This document shows, piece by piece, positions 8,670 through 17,285 of a stretch of DNA of 64,000 nucleotides. The stretch spans positions 186,001 through 250,000 of the forward strand of contig NZ_JBBWUA010000001.1 in assembly GCF_038181555.1 (NCBI RefSeq). Direction: 5' to 3'. The notes beneath the pieces are model-generated. The model did not search any database and had not been told where the DNA came from. It saw nothing but the letters and a program-made list of their open reading frames with translations. This DNA is from Desulfitobacterium sp038181555. GTDB lineage: Bacteria > Bacillota > Desulfitobacteriia > Desulfitobacteriales > Desulfitobacteriaceae. The position numbers and the translations under genes are program-made. How positions within the stretch are numbered: the first letter of the stretch is position 1; each line of letters begins with the position of its first letter.

Positions 8670-10702
8670 GCGAAGATCTGCAGGTTTTCCATAATGTCTG
8701 CCCTCGCAATTGCTACGAGACCTGTGGGATTTTATCCACGGTGGAAAATGGGAGGCTTACGAAAGTCGAGGGAGATCCCAAACACGGATATACCCATGGA
8801 CGGCTTTGCGCCAAAGGGTATGCTTATACAGAATACGTTTACAGTTCACAACGCTTAAAATATCCCTTGAGACAATTTCCCAGGGGATCAGGGAACTGGC
8901 AGCGTATAAGCTGGAGTGAAGCTCTGGAGATGATTGCTTCTAAAATGATTGATCTCCATGATCGCTATGGTTCCAATCTCGCTTGTGGCTATGATAAATA
9001 TACGGGAAACATAGGAATCCTTCACCAAGCTACAGAAGGTATGTTTAGGGGACTAGGATCCCATACTAAAACCCATGGCGATTTTTGCTTGGCAGCTGGA
9101 GAAGATGCACTACATTATAACCGTGGCAAAACTGAACTTCGTGATCCAGAGGAGATGGCCAAAGCGAAGGCCATCGTCCTCTGGGGGGTAAACCCAGCTC
9201 GGACGGCCATTCATCAATGGAATTTTATTAATCGAGCTCGGGATAAAGGGGCGAAACTCTTAGTGATTGATCCCCTGTTTACGCCGACTGCAGCTCAAGG
9301 TGATATCTACCTTCAGATTCGCCCGGGCACTGATGGACTCTTAGCCATGGCCGTCTTGAAATATCTGAACAAGCAGGGACTACTCGATCAGGATTATATT
9401 CAAAAGCATCATGGCTGGGAGGCTTTTCAAAGCTATCTCAACGAAGAGGTTTCCCTTGAAGAGGCTAGCCTAGTTACTGGGGTGCCACTTGAAGGAATTC
9501 GGGCCCTGGCTGAACATTATCTAGAGCCTCCCTGCGCTACCTGGGTGGGATATGGCCTTCAGCGTTATTCCAACGGCGGACAAACTGTCCGGGGAATTGA
9601 TGCCTTGGTTGCTTTGACAAAAAACCAGCACCAGGTAGGAGGAGGGCTCTATTATTCTAACTTCCTTAAGCTATTCCCGGAGATGATAAAGAACTTTATA
9701 AGACCACAAGAGGAAAAGGATATCGTAGAACGAAGTCTTGATATTAATCACTTTGCTCAAGAGGCCTTAGCCTTAAAGGATCCTCCCCTTAAACTTCTTT
9801 GGATCGCTAGCCATAATCCTCTCAGCCAAGCCCAAAATCTGCAACACTGGCAGAAGCTTTTTAGACAACTAGAGCTTATTGTGGTGGTTGACTTATTTAT
9901 GAATGAGACGACGGCTCAAGCGGACCTTGTATTACCTGCTGCGACCCCTTTTGAAGAGTATGACTTGCATAGCAGTTACTGGCACCAATGGATTGCTATT
10001 AACCAAAAGGCCATTTCGCCTTTTTATGAAGCCCGAAGCGATCTGGAGATTGCCCGTAGCCTCACGCAAGTTCTTAATGCCCACAGACCAAACTTCTCTA
10101 GCTTCCCTTATCTGCACACAGCACTCGATTGGATTAAGGAGGAGTTAACACCGGAAGTCCTTCGCCGGTTAGGAATAGACAGCTGGGAGGATTTGCTGCA
10201 AAGACCACGTAAACTTAAACTTGATGAAGCCGCTGACAATATACAAACCTATTCAACGGAAACGGGTAAGTTCCAACTCATGTCAGGGAATGCAAAGAAA
10301 AACCAATTGCCAGCTTTGGTGCGTTTTCAAGAACAGAGGATAGCGTCGTCATATCCTTTACGTTTATTGACTCCTCAGAGCCTACTTAGGATTCATTCCC
10401 AATATAGGGGGCTTACCTGGTTGGATCTTGAACAAAAGACGACTAGGGTGGAGATCAACCCTCAGGATGCTGAGCAGCGGGAACTCAGGGAAAAGGATCA
10501 TGTGATTGTCTTTAATGACCGTGGTTCATGTCTTAGGAGAGTGAAAATCAATTCCTACCTTCCGCGGGGACTTGTGGTGATGGCCCAAGGGGATTTGACG
10601 AATCAACTGTTAGCAGGACAGAGCACAGATATGGGGATTCGTACGGCTGGAGCAAAAGGAGCGGCCTTTTACGATTCTTGGGTAGAGGTGAAAAAGAAAT
10701 GA
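8666..10702 (+). CDS. Cytoplasmic molybdopterin oxidoreductase, catalytic subunit
   Basis: A 678-residue member of the DMSO reductase superfamily. An N-terminal [4Fe-4S] motif is CPRNCYETCG with a fourth Cys in GRLCAKGY (about residue 52). Then come the bis-MGD domains (VLWGVNPARTAIHQW, LLVIDPLFTPTAAQ, LWIASHNPL) and a C-terminal molydopterin-dinucleotide domain (LLTPQSLLRIHSQYRGL). Cys in THGDFCLAAGED is a candidate Mo/W ligand. No Tat signal is present, so it works in the cytoplasm. The adjoining ferredoxin subunit would take or give electrons. Substrate unknown; the PucR partner hints at a catabolic or alternative-substrate role. Confidence 0.9.
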   Translation: MSEDLQVFHNVCPRNCYETCGILSTVENGRLTKVEGDPKHGYTHGRLCAKGYAYTEYVYSSQRLKYPLRQFPRGSGNWQRISWSEALEMIASKMIDLHDRYGSNLACGYDKYTGNIGILHQATEGMFRGLGSHTKTHGDFCLAAGEDALHYNRGKTELRDPEEMAKAKAIVLWGVNPARTAIHQWNFINRARDKGAKLLVIDPLFTPTAAQGDIYLQIRPGTDGLLAMAVLKYLNKQGLLDQDYIQKHHGWEAFQSYLNEEVSLEEASLVTGVPLEGIRALAEHYLEPPCATWVGYGLQRYSNGGQTVRGIDALVALTKNQHQVGGGLYYSNFLKLFPEMIKNFIRPQEEKDIVERSLDINHFAQEALALKDPPLKLLWIASHNPLSQAQNLQHWQKLFRQLELIVVVDLFMNETTAQADLVLPAATPFEEYDLHSSYWHQWIAINQKAISPFYEARSDLEIARSLTQVLNAHRPNFSSFPYLHTALDWIKEELTPEVLRRLGIDSWEDLLQRPRKLKLDEAADNIQTYSTETGKFQLMSGNAKKNQLPALVRFQEQRIASSYPLRLLTPQSLLRIHSQYRGLTWLDLEQKTTRVEINPQDAEQRELREKDHVIVFNDRGSCLRRVKINSYLPRGLVVMAQGDLTNQLLAGQSTDMGIRTAGAKGAAFYDSWVEVKKK

Positions 10703-11253
10703 CCCAAATTACGGCCAAGGGATTTCTCTTTAACGTGGATCGCTGCATTGGTTGCCATGCCTGTGTTCTGGCTTGTAAAAATGAAAACAAAACAGCTAGT
10801 GGAGTATCTTGGCGCCGAGTCAGCGAGAATGGAGAGGGTTCAGGATCTTATCTTTCTATTTCTTGCAATCACTGCTCTAGCCCGGAGTGTTTTCGTGTCT
10901 GCCCCGAGAATGCCTATGTCAAACGAAGAGACGGTATCGTCCTGATCGATTCCAATCGCTGTGCAGGATGTCAGACCTGTGTAACAGCGTGTCCTTATGA
11001 TGCTCCGCAATTTGATAATGAAGCCAACCGAACCAGTAAATGCAATTACTGTATCGATCGGCAAAAACTAGGCCTACAGCCAGCCTGTGTGACAGCTTGC
11101 CCGACTGGTGCCTTGCAAATGTTAGATGTCAGTAAAAATCTAGGTAAAGAAACTGTCTCTACAGTAAAAGGCTTTCCTGATATTCGACTGACGAAGCCCT
11201 CGATTCGGTTTTATCCTCCGAAGGAAAAGAAAAGGTTTTGGCTCAAGAACTAG
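10699..11253 (+). CDS. Four-cluster ferredoxin subunit (DmsB/HycB-like)
   Basis: A 184-residue protein with sixteen cysteines in four groups: CIGCHACVLAC, CNHCSSPECFRVC, CAGCQTCVTAC and CNYC with CVTACPTGAL. This is the pattern of DmsB-type electron-transfer subunits with four [4Fe-4S] clusters. The ATG at 10699 overlaps the TGA of the catalytic gene (ATGA) and has GAGGTGAAA upstream. It should wire the cytoplasmic molybdoenzyme at 8666 to a redox partner. No membrane anchor gene follows, so this is a soluble two-subunit enzyme. Confidence 0.92.
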   Translation: MTQITAKGFLFNVDRCIGCHACVLACKNENKTASGVSWRRVSENGEGSGSYLSISCNHCSSPECFRVCPENAYVKRRDGIVLIDSNRCAGCQTCVTACPYDAPQFDNEANRTSKCNYCIDRQKLGLQPACVTACPTGALQMLDVSKNLGKETVSTVKGFPDIRLTKPSIRFYPPKEKKRFWLKN

Positions 11254-11333
11254 TGTTGGCTTATATACTAATACCGGTTTTTTAGCTCCACCTGTCATAC
11301 TGAGTGATGAGCGAAGTATCTTTACCTAATTGA

Positions 11334-11379
11334 GCAGCAGCTAATCAAAGTGGAAACACTGAATAGCTGCTGCTTTTCT
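11334..11379 (+). terminator. Terminator after the soluble molybdoenzyme operon
   Basis: GCAGCAGCTA (11334-11343) pairs exactly with TAGCTGCTGC (11364-11373), followed by TTTTCT. The loop is 20 nt. It ends the PucR-oxidoreductase-ferredoxin unit. Confidence 0.8.
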
Positions 11380-11449
11380 ATATACAGCCAGAATTTTATT
11401 TAGAATAATTATTAATAATTTTTATAGCATACAAAAATGCACATGCTTT

Positions 11450-11469
11450 TTTTGTAACACCGTACAAAA
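11450..11469. promoter_or_regulatory. Candidate operator upstream of torD-dmsABC
   Basis: TTTTGTA-ACACCG-TACAAAA is a perfect 7-bp inverted repeat with a 6-bp centre, 41 bp upstream of the TorD start. The size fits a CRP/FNR-type dimer site. The binding protein is not identified. A nearby TACAAAAATGC adds a related half-site. Confidence 0.4.
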
Positions 11470-11509
11470 GGATTTGTGAAATAATGATTTTGTAAAGGCG
11501 GTGTAAAAA

Positions 11510-12214
11510 ATGATTAAAGAAAACTCAATAGCACAGATTGAACCTTTACTTGATATGCGAATTTTCCTCTATGACCTTCTAAGAAGGGCTTTCCTCCAAG
11601 AACCTAACCTTGAATTTCTTACTTTCCTTAAGGATAGTGGTCTTTTTGAGAGCTTTCCTTTCCAAGAGGAACACGAAGACATCACTCGGGGTGTTGATCA
11701 ACTTCTAGTCTTCATGCAAGAGAAAGATCTAACAAGTTTAGAGGTTCTTGATTTCCTACACTGGGATTATACCCGTATGTTTATAGGTCCTGATCGATTG
11801 CCGGCTCCCTTATGGGAATCTGCCTACCTCAACGAGGAGCGGCTCCTTTTTCAAGAGCAAACCCTACAAGTCAGACAGGCCTATCTTAAGTATCATTTCC
11901 TACCTAAGCATTTTATGCAGGAAGCAGACGACCATCTTGGCTTGGAATTGGATTTTATGTATCAGCTGACTCTACGAGCAAAGGCAGCTATGGCTGAGGA
12001 GAAGCTGGATGAGTTAAATGAGATTTTTTCAGATCAGAAGGACTTTTTAGAGAACCATCTATTGAAGTGGGTTCCAGGATTGACCTCAAAGATAAGTGAA
12101 ACTGCTAAGTTCACTTTTTATCCGGGAATCGCCAAGATTCTTAAAGGATATCTCGCCTTGGATCTAGAGGCTCTGAGTGAGCTTTTGGATATAACTCGTC
12201 GTTGCGTTAAATAA
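11510..12214 (+). CDS. TorD/DmsD-family molybdoenzyme chaperone
   Basis: A 234-residue all-helical protein of the TorD family. Visible landmarks are LLDMRIFLYDLLRRAFLQEP at the start, the FLHWDYTRMFIGPDRLPAPL segment (near residue 85, the family's conserved Y-x-R-F-G-P-like core) and a DDHLGLELDFM motif. It binds the Tat leader of its partner and helps cofactor insertion before export. It sits 16 bp ahead of the Tat-exported catalytic subunit, so that protein is the expected client. It has a GGCGG-like site and its own promoter region. Confidence 0.88.
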   Translation: MIKENSIAQIEPLLDMRIFLYDLLRRAFLQEPNLEFLTFLKDSGLFESFPFQEEHEDITRGVDQLLVFMQEKDLTSLEVLDFLHWDYTRMFIGPDRLPAPLWESAYLNEERLLFQEQTLQVRQAYLKYHFLPKHFMQEADDHLGLELDFMYQLTLRAKAAMAEEKLDELNEIFSDQKDFLENHLLKWVPGLTSKISETAKFTFYPGIAKILKGYLALDLEALSELLDITRRCVK

Positions 12215-12230
12215 TTTGGAGGTGAAAAAG

Positions 12231-14810
12231 GTGGCTAATCTCATTGAGAAAGCAAAGAATTACACCATGAACAGAAGAAAGTTTCTGGGATTAACAGCAA
12301 CTGTGACAGCTGGAGCAGCAGTTACTTTGACTGGGTGCGGACTGACGTCTGTAGATTCCACCACAGCTTCGGCTCAATTGGCTGGAAAAGAAGGGGAATG
12401 GGTACCTGTCGCCTGCTGGCATAACTGTGGAGGTCGTTGCTCTAACAAGGCCTATGTGGTAGACGGCGTTGTAGTTCGTCAAAAGACAGACGATACTCAC
12501 CAAGATACACCGGATTATCCACAGCAAAGAGGATGCAACCGTGGTCGTTCCCAACGAATGCAAGTCTTTGGTGCCGATCGTCTTAAATACCCTATGAAGC
12601 GCAAAAATTGGGAGCCAGGCGGTGGTAAAAAGGAACTGCGCGGTAAAGATGAGTGGGTTCGTATTTCTTGGGATGAGGCCTACGAAATTGTCGCCAGTGA
12701 AATCAATCGCATCAAGGATCAATATGGAAACCGTAGTATCTTTGCCTCTAATGCAGGCGACTTCGGTCGAGTGCTCTCCCTAGCGGGTGGTTATATCGGT
12801 TCTTGGGGAACCAGCTCCTGGGGTTCCTGGCGTTGGGGTCCTGAAAAGTTCGGTATGGCCGAAGGATTCTTCGAGCAGAGCATCAATGACCGGATGGATC
12901 TCCGTAATTCACAGCTAGTGGTCATCGTCGGAGGTAACTCCTCTTGGAGTGCTGCCGGTAATCCAACCTACCATTATCTCCAAGCGAAAAAAGCGGGAGC
13001 GGAATTCGTTTTCCTCGATCCCATTTATTCCGATACAGTGGAGCTACTGGATGCTGATTGGCTTCCCATTATGCCCTCTACGGATCATGCCCTGTTCTTA
13101 GGAATGGCTCATACTCTCCTCAAAGAGGATAATCCTGCTACGAATCCTCTGATTGACTGGGACTTCTTGAATAAATATACTGTTGGCTTTGATAAAGATC
13201 ATATGCCCGAAGGTGCCGATCTAAAGGAGAACTTCAAGGATTATGTTCTGGGGACCTATGACAATACTCCAAAAACAGCAGAATGGGCGGCAGAACTCTG
13301 TGGTATATCTGCCGACAAGATCCGCGAATTAGCTTTGAGAATCGCAAAAACTGAACGTGTAGCCTTATTGACAGCCTGGGGTCCTGCTCGTACCCATAAC
13401 TCTGACTCTTGGCCGCATATGTTTATGACCTTTGGAGCAATGACAGGTAACATGGGTAAATCTGGAGCCATGACCGGAGTAAGCTGCCACTATTCTACCG
13501 CCAACGGTGGAACTTGGCTGGTTACAGCTGGAGGCAATGGCTTACCCCCTGTACCCAACCCGATTAAAGAAACGATCAACGATAATGAAATGTGGCTGGC
13601 CATTCTCGATGGTAAATATGTGGCTGGAAAAAATGATGTCCGTGACGTCAATATCCAAATGATTTACCATGGTCCAGAAGCCCATCTCCAAACCCGCTCT
13701 GGACAGACCAAAGGGATCGAGGCCCATCGTCATGTGGAATTTGTTCTTTCCACCAGTCATTTCTTGACCACGAATAGTAAATTTGCTGACGTGGTACTCC
13801 CTGTGACCACAGAATGGGAAAAGATCGGCGGTTTCGGAAGCTTCTCCAATCGGGAGACCTTGATTTTCTGGCGTCAAATCTCAGAACCCCTTTATGAAGC
13901 GAAGAGTGATATTCGCATTGCCTATGAATTAGCAGAAAAGATGGGGCTGGATGCCAAGCAGATTCTGCCCATCGACGAAAAGCAGATGTTCTATAACCAA
14001 GTATCCGGAGCAAAGGTCGTCGCCGCTGATGGCAAGACTATGGAAACCTTGGTTACCTTGACTGAAGCTGATATCAAGGAAATCGGCGCAACGGGAACTC
14101 CTCAACAAGGTCGAATTTCCTACCAAGAACTAAAGTCTAAGGGAATATACCAAGTCGAGCGTAAGGTCGGAGACAACTTAGGATTTATCGCCTATGAGAG
14201 CTTCGTTAAAGATCCTGTGGCGAATCCGCTGAAAACAGCTAGCGGTAAGTTAGAAATCCACTGCCAAGCTTTGGTTGACTTCGTTAACGGTAAAGGCTTC
14301 ACTGAAATCCGCCCCATTCCTACCTATAATCCAGCCCAAGAAGGTTATGAAGCAACTTTTAAGGATTTCAAAAATAAAATTAAAGGTGATTTTCCGCTCC
14401 AAGTCATCAATCCTCACTATCTGAGACGTTCCCATAGTATTTTTGATAACGTTACTTGGCTTAGAGAAGCCTGGCCGAACCCTGTATTCCTGGCGACTAA
14501 GGATGCAGAAGAGAGAGGCATCAAAGAAGGAGATACTGTCCTGATCTCCAGCAAACACGGCAAGACCCTGCGTCCTACCCATGTGGTAGAATGGATTGCT
14601 CCCGGAGTTGTTGGTCTACCCCATGGAGCATGGGTAGAGATCGATGAGAAGACTCAAGTGGATAAAGCAGGCTCTGACAACATTCTGACCGGACCTATTC
14701 CTACTGGACAGGGGATCGGTGCTTGGAACTCCACCATTTGCCAAGTGGAAAAATGGGATGGAGAGCCCCTGACTGAAGACGTTAAATGGCCACAACGGAT
14801 CGTTTTATAG
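12231..14810 (+). CDS. Exported DMSO reductase-family catalytic subunit (DmsA-like, Tat substrate)
   Basis: A 859-residue molybdoprotein. Start GTG 12231 is chosen because GGAGGTGA (12218-12225) is 5 bp upstream; a TTG at 12216 would overlap that site. The leader has the twin-arginine motif NRRKFLG and a hydrophobic stretch ending in LTGC, which could also be a lipobox. A [4Fe-4S] motif CWHNCGGRCS with a later CNRGRS follows, then bis-MGD domains (VVIVGGNSSWSAAGNPTYHY) and a C-terminal dinucleotide-binding domain (INPHYLRRSHSIFDN). GSWGTSSWGS may hold the Mo-ligand Ser. The substrate (S- or N-oxide, or other) cannot be set. It works outside with DmsB and DmsC. Confidence 0.92.
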   Translation: MANLIEKAKNYTMNRRKFLGLTATVTAGAAVTLTGCGLTSVDSTTASAQLAGKEGEWVPVACWHNCGGRCSNKAYVVDGVVVRQKTDDTHQDTPDYPQQRGCNRGRSQRMQVFGADRLKYPMKRKNWEPGGGKKELRGKDEWVRISWDEAYEIVASEINRIKDQYGNRSIFASNAGDFGRVLSLAGGYIGSWGTSSWGSWRWGPEKFGMAEGFFEQSINDRMDLRNSQLVVIVGGNSSWSAAGNPTYHYLQAKKAGAEFVFLDPIYSDTVELLDADWLPIMPSTDHALFLGMAHTLLKEDNPATNPLIDWDFLNKYTVGFDKDHMPEGADLKENFKDYVLGTYDNTPKTAEWAAELCGISADKIRELALRIAKTERVALLTAWGPARTHNSDSWPHMFMTFGAMTGNMGKSGAMTGVSCHYSTANGGTWLVTAGGNGLPPVPNPIKETINDNEMWLAILDGKYVAGKNDVRDVNIQMIYHGPEAHLQTRSGQTKGIEAHRHVEFVLSTSHFLTTNSKFADVVLPVTTEWEKIGGFGSFSNRETLIFWRQISEPLYEAKSDIRIAYELAEKMGLDAKQILPIDEKQMFYNQVSGAKVVAADGKTMETLVTLTEADIKEIGATGTPQQGRISYQELKSKGIYQVERKVGDNLGFIAYESFVKDPVANPLKTASGKLEIHCQALVDFVNGKGFTEIRPIPTYNPAQEGYEATFKDFKNKIKGDFPLQVINPHYLRRSHSIFDNVTWLREAWPNPVFLATKDAEERGIKEGDTVLISSKHGKTLRPTHVVEWIAPGVVGLPHGAWVEIDEKTQVDKAGSDNILTGPIPTGQGIGAWNSTICQVEKWDGEPLTEDVKWPQRIVL

Positions 14811-14826
14811 AAAGGAGTGAGTGACC

Positions 14827-15369
14827 TTGGCACAAAAAGGATTTTACTATGACCAAACCACCTGTATCGGATGCAAAGGCTGTCAAGTAGCCTGCAAGGA
14901 TAAAAATGATCTAAAAATCGGTGTTCTCTACCGGAAGGTCTATGATGTAGAGACGGGCAAGTTCCCGGACCCCCGTCGTCTCCATATCTCCATGAGCTGT
15001 AATCATTGTGATGAACCGAAGTGCGTCGCTAACTGCCCTACCGGTGCTCTTGAGAAGCGTTCAGAGGATGGCATTGTCATTCATCACTATGATAAGTGTA
15101 TTGGCTGCAAGCTCTGCACCTGGTCCTGTCCTTATGGCGCTCCTCAATACAAGGAGGAAGAAGGTAAAGTAGGCAAGTGTGATTTGTGCGCTGACCTTCT
15201 GGCCAAAGGTGAAAACCCTGCCTGCGTGGATTCATGCGTCATGAGATGTCTTAACTTCGGAGATATTGATGAGCTCCGTCAAAAATACGGCGAAAATGCC
15301 GATGCCCCTGCGTTGCCTAGCTCCAATACGACCCGACCTAATATCGTCATCACTGTGAAGGAGGTGTAG
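14827..15369 (+). CDS. DmsB-like four-cluster iron-sulfur subunit
   Basis: About 180 residues, starting MAQKGFYYDQTTCIGCKGC. Cysteine groups: CIGCKGCQVAC, CNHCDEPKCVANC, CIGCKLCTWSC and CDLC with CVDSCVMRC, enough for four [4Fe-4S] clusters. It passes electrons between the membrane anchor and the catalytic subunit. TTG 14827 is preferred because AAAGGAG lies 8 bp upstream; GTG 14821 (two residues longer) is possible. It is 16 bp after the catalytic gene and 2 bp before the anchor gene. Confidence 0.93.
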   Translation: MAQKGFYYDQTTCIGCKGCQVACKDKNDLKIGVLYRKVYDVETGKFPDPRRLHISMSCNHCDEPKCVANCPTGALEKRSEDGIVIHHYDKCIGCKLCTWSCPYGAPQYKEEEGKVGKCDLCADLLAKGENPACVDSCVMRCLNFGDIDELRQKYGENADAPALPSSNTTRPNIVITVKEV

Positions 15370-15371
15370 GG

Positions 15372-16241
15372 ATGATTTTTGCAGAAGAATGGCCATTGAT
15401 GACCTTTACTCTACTCAGTCAGCTGGCTATCGGCATGTTTATTATCCTCATGCTAGTTAAAATCAGCCTAGGCAACCGTGATGCTCAGGTATCCAAGGCA
15501 ATCCATACTGGATTTACTGTTGTAGGCCCACTCACGATTCTGGCTTTGATTTTTTCTGTATTCCACCTCGGCGATCCCCTAGGTGCTCCTCGCTCCCTCT
15601 TCAACCTGGGATCATCTTGGTTAAGCCGTGAGATCATCACAGCCAGTGGCTTTCTCATACTCTGGTTCGCTTTCTGGTGGTTATCCCGCAACGGGAAAGA
15701 TAGTAACGCGATCGGTTGGGCTGCAGTTGTACTAGGCTGTGCCGCGGTATTCAGCATGGCCAGCATTTACAGTACCTCGATCCGTCCGGCATGGGATAAT
15801 GCGAATACCTATATCGCCTTCTTTGGGGCTACACTAGCTATGGGCGTTCTAGGCAGTGCGGGTATCCTCGCCTTCGGACTCAAAGGGTCATCTGCTGTTG
15901 GTTTAATCAAAAGCTTAAAGAACATGGCTTATCTGGGGGCTGCTGCAGTCCTTCTGCCTATGGCCTACCTGCCGATCTTTATCTCTGGATTAAGTGGCGG
16001 AGGAAGTGCTGCAGAAGCTTCCGCCAATATCCTGAGCGGAAGCATGGGCATGCTGGTCAGCAGAGGAGTTCTCTCTGTCGCCGGTGCCGGGCTGCTCATA
16101 TACGCTCTACAGCAGGGTGCAAAAGGGAAGAAGCTTTCCTCCGGTGCGATTTACCTTGCTTTTGTGCTGGTTGTTGCCGGCGAGTTTATCGGTCGTTATC
16201 TCTTCTATGCTATGGGTGTTTCGCCAATGATCGGAACCTAA
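15372..16241 (+). CDS. DmsC-like membrane anchor subunit
   Basis: A 289-residue integral membrane protein with about eight hydrophobic helices, beginning MIFAEEWPLMTFTLLSQLAI. The segment FSVFHLGDPLGAPRSLFNLG is typical of DmsC/NrfD-type anchors, with the conserved His of the quinol region and the LGSSWLSREI turn. It anchors DmsAB on the outer face of the membrane and takes electrons from menaquinol. It has a GGAGGTGTAGGG site just before the ATG and is the last gene of torD-dmsABC. Confidence 0.92.
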   Translation: MIFAEEWPLMTFTLLSQLAIGMFIILMLVKISLGNRDAQVSKAIHTGFTVVGPLTILALIFSVFHLGDPLGAPRSLFNLGSSWLSREIITASGFLILWFAFWWLSRNGKDSNAIGWAAVVLGCAAVFSMASIYSTSIRPAWDNANTYIAFFGATLAMGVLGSAGILAFGLKGSSAVGLIKSLKNMAYLGAAAVLLPMAYLPIFISGLSGGGSAAEASANILSGSMGMLVSRGVLSVAGAGLLIYALQQGAKGKKLSSGAIYLAFVLVVAGEFIGRYLFYAMGVSPMIGT

Positions 16242-16277
16242 TAGCACGAGCGTCGAAGGAGTGAATTGTTTTTTGTA

Positions 16278-16316
16278 ATGGACTTTTGAGTCGTAAGACT
16301 TAGAGGTCCATCTTTT
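16278..16316 (+). terminator. Terminator of torD-dmsABC
   Basis: ATGGAC (16278-16283) with inner TTGAGTC, loop GTAA, and returning GACTTAGAGGTCCAT, followed by CTTTTAT. It lies 36 bp after the anchor gene stop. Confidence 0.7.
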
Positions 16317-16436
16317 ATAACATAGAAGACATTCCTAAAACTTAGAATGAATCAATTGCTCTTCATTTAGCTAGTCACTTTTATTGAGGTCTAGAATGAG
16401 AGCAATTAAAAAAATCATAGGAAGGCAAATTTCCCC

Positions 16437-16464
16437 TTGACATTTATAATAATTCTAATATAAT
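16437..16464 (+). promoter_or_regulatory. Rubrerythrin promoter with PerR box in the spacer
   Basis: TTGACA (16437-16442) and TATAAT (16459-16464) are 16 bp apart. The spacer holds TTATAATAATTCTAA (16444-16458), which differs at one base from the PerR consensus TTATAATNATTATAA. Repressor binding would block RNA polymerase directly; peroxide would relieve it. Confidence 0.8.
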
Positions 16465-16530
16465 AATAAACATAAAGAGCCTTAACAACTAGCTCAGATA
16501 TAATATAAGAATGAAGGAGAGATTTGAACG

Positions 16531-17076
16531 ATGAAAAAATTTGTTTGTGCAGTCTGTGGATACATTTATGAAGGAAATGAAGCTCCGGAGCAATGTCCAC
16601 AATGTAAAGTAGGTAAAGAAAAGTTCGTGGAGAAAACCGAAGGTAATCTTCAATGGGCTGATGAGCATAGAATTGGGGTAGCTGAAGGTGTTGATCCTGA
16701 AGTTATCGAAGGCCTAAGAGCAAACTTCATGGGTGAATGTACAGAAGTTGGCATGTATCTGGCTATGAGCCGTCAAGCAGATCGCGAAGGATTCCCTGAA
16801 GTTGCTGAAGCATACAAGCGCATTGCCTTTGAAGAAGCTGAGCATGCAGCAAAATTTGCGGAACTTCTGGGTGAGGTTGTTGTAGCGGACACCAAGAAAA
16901 ACCTTGAGATGAGAGTAGAAGCTGAATATGGTGCAACTCAAGGTAAAAAGGATCTCGCAACCTTAGCAAAGAAGCTCAACTTGGATGCTATCCATGATAC
17001 CGTCCATGAAATGTGTAAAGATGAAGCCCGTCATGGCAGAGCCTTCTTGGGACTTCTCAATCGCTACTTTAAATAA
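16531..17076 (+). CDS. rbr: Rubrerythrin (reverse type, N-terminal rubredoxin domain)
   Basis: A 181-residue peroxide-reducing di-iron protein. The rubredoxin centre comes first (CAVCGYIYEG, then CPQC). The ferritin-like four-helix domain follows with ExxH-type ligands (GECTEVGMYLAMSR, FEEAEHAAKFAELLG, CKDEARHGRAFLG). The domain order is reversed relative to classical rubrerythrin, as in the clostridial revRbr that reduces hydrogen peroxide with NADH-derived electrons. Strong AAGGAGAG site. The promoter carries a PerR-type box. Monocistronic. Confidence 0.95.
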   Translation: MKKFVCAVCGYIYEGNEAPEQCPQCKVGKEKFVEKTEGNLQWADEHRIGVAEGVDPEVIEGLRANFMGECTEVGMYLAMSRQADREGFPEVAEAYKRIAFEEAEHAAKFAELLGEVVVADTKKNLEMRVEAEYGATQGKKDLATLAKKLNLDAIHDTVHEMCKDEARHGRAFLGLLNRYFK

Positions 17077-17118
17077 GGAAAAACCTCGTCACGTGTAAGT
17101 TCAGTAAAATTCGGCAAA

Positions 17119-17181
17119 CGTTCAGAGTAATAGAGGCAAGGGCAGTGGAAGCACGCCCTTGTCCCTTTATATTTCTGAACG
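17119..17181 (+). terminator. Terminator after rubrerythrin
   Basis: CAAGGGC (17137-17143) pairs with GCCCTTG (17155-17161), followed by TCCCTTTATATTT. An outer helix CGTTCAGA (17119-17126) / TCTGAACG (17174-17181) can extend the structure. Confidence 0.65.
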
Positions 17182-17285
17182 ATATGTCGAATTATGCAGG
17201 ATTATAAGTTTATTTGAAGAATTGTAAGTTTGTAAGATCTAAAAAATTTAAAGTTTTTTTATATTTCTCTGTAGGAGGAATGGCC

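Noticed and set aside
12216..12230. TTG at 12216 as start of the DmsA-like gene
   Set aside because: It would overlap its own ribosome site GGAGGTGA; GTG 12231 has proper spacing.
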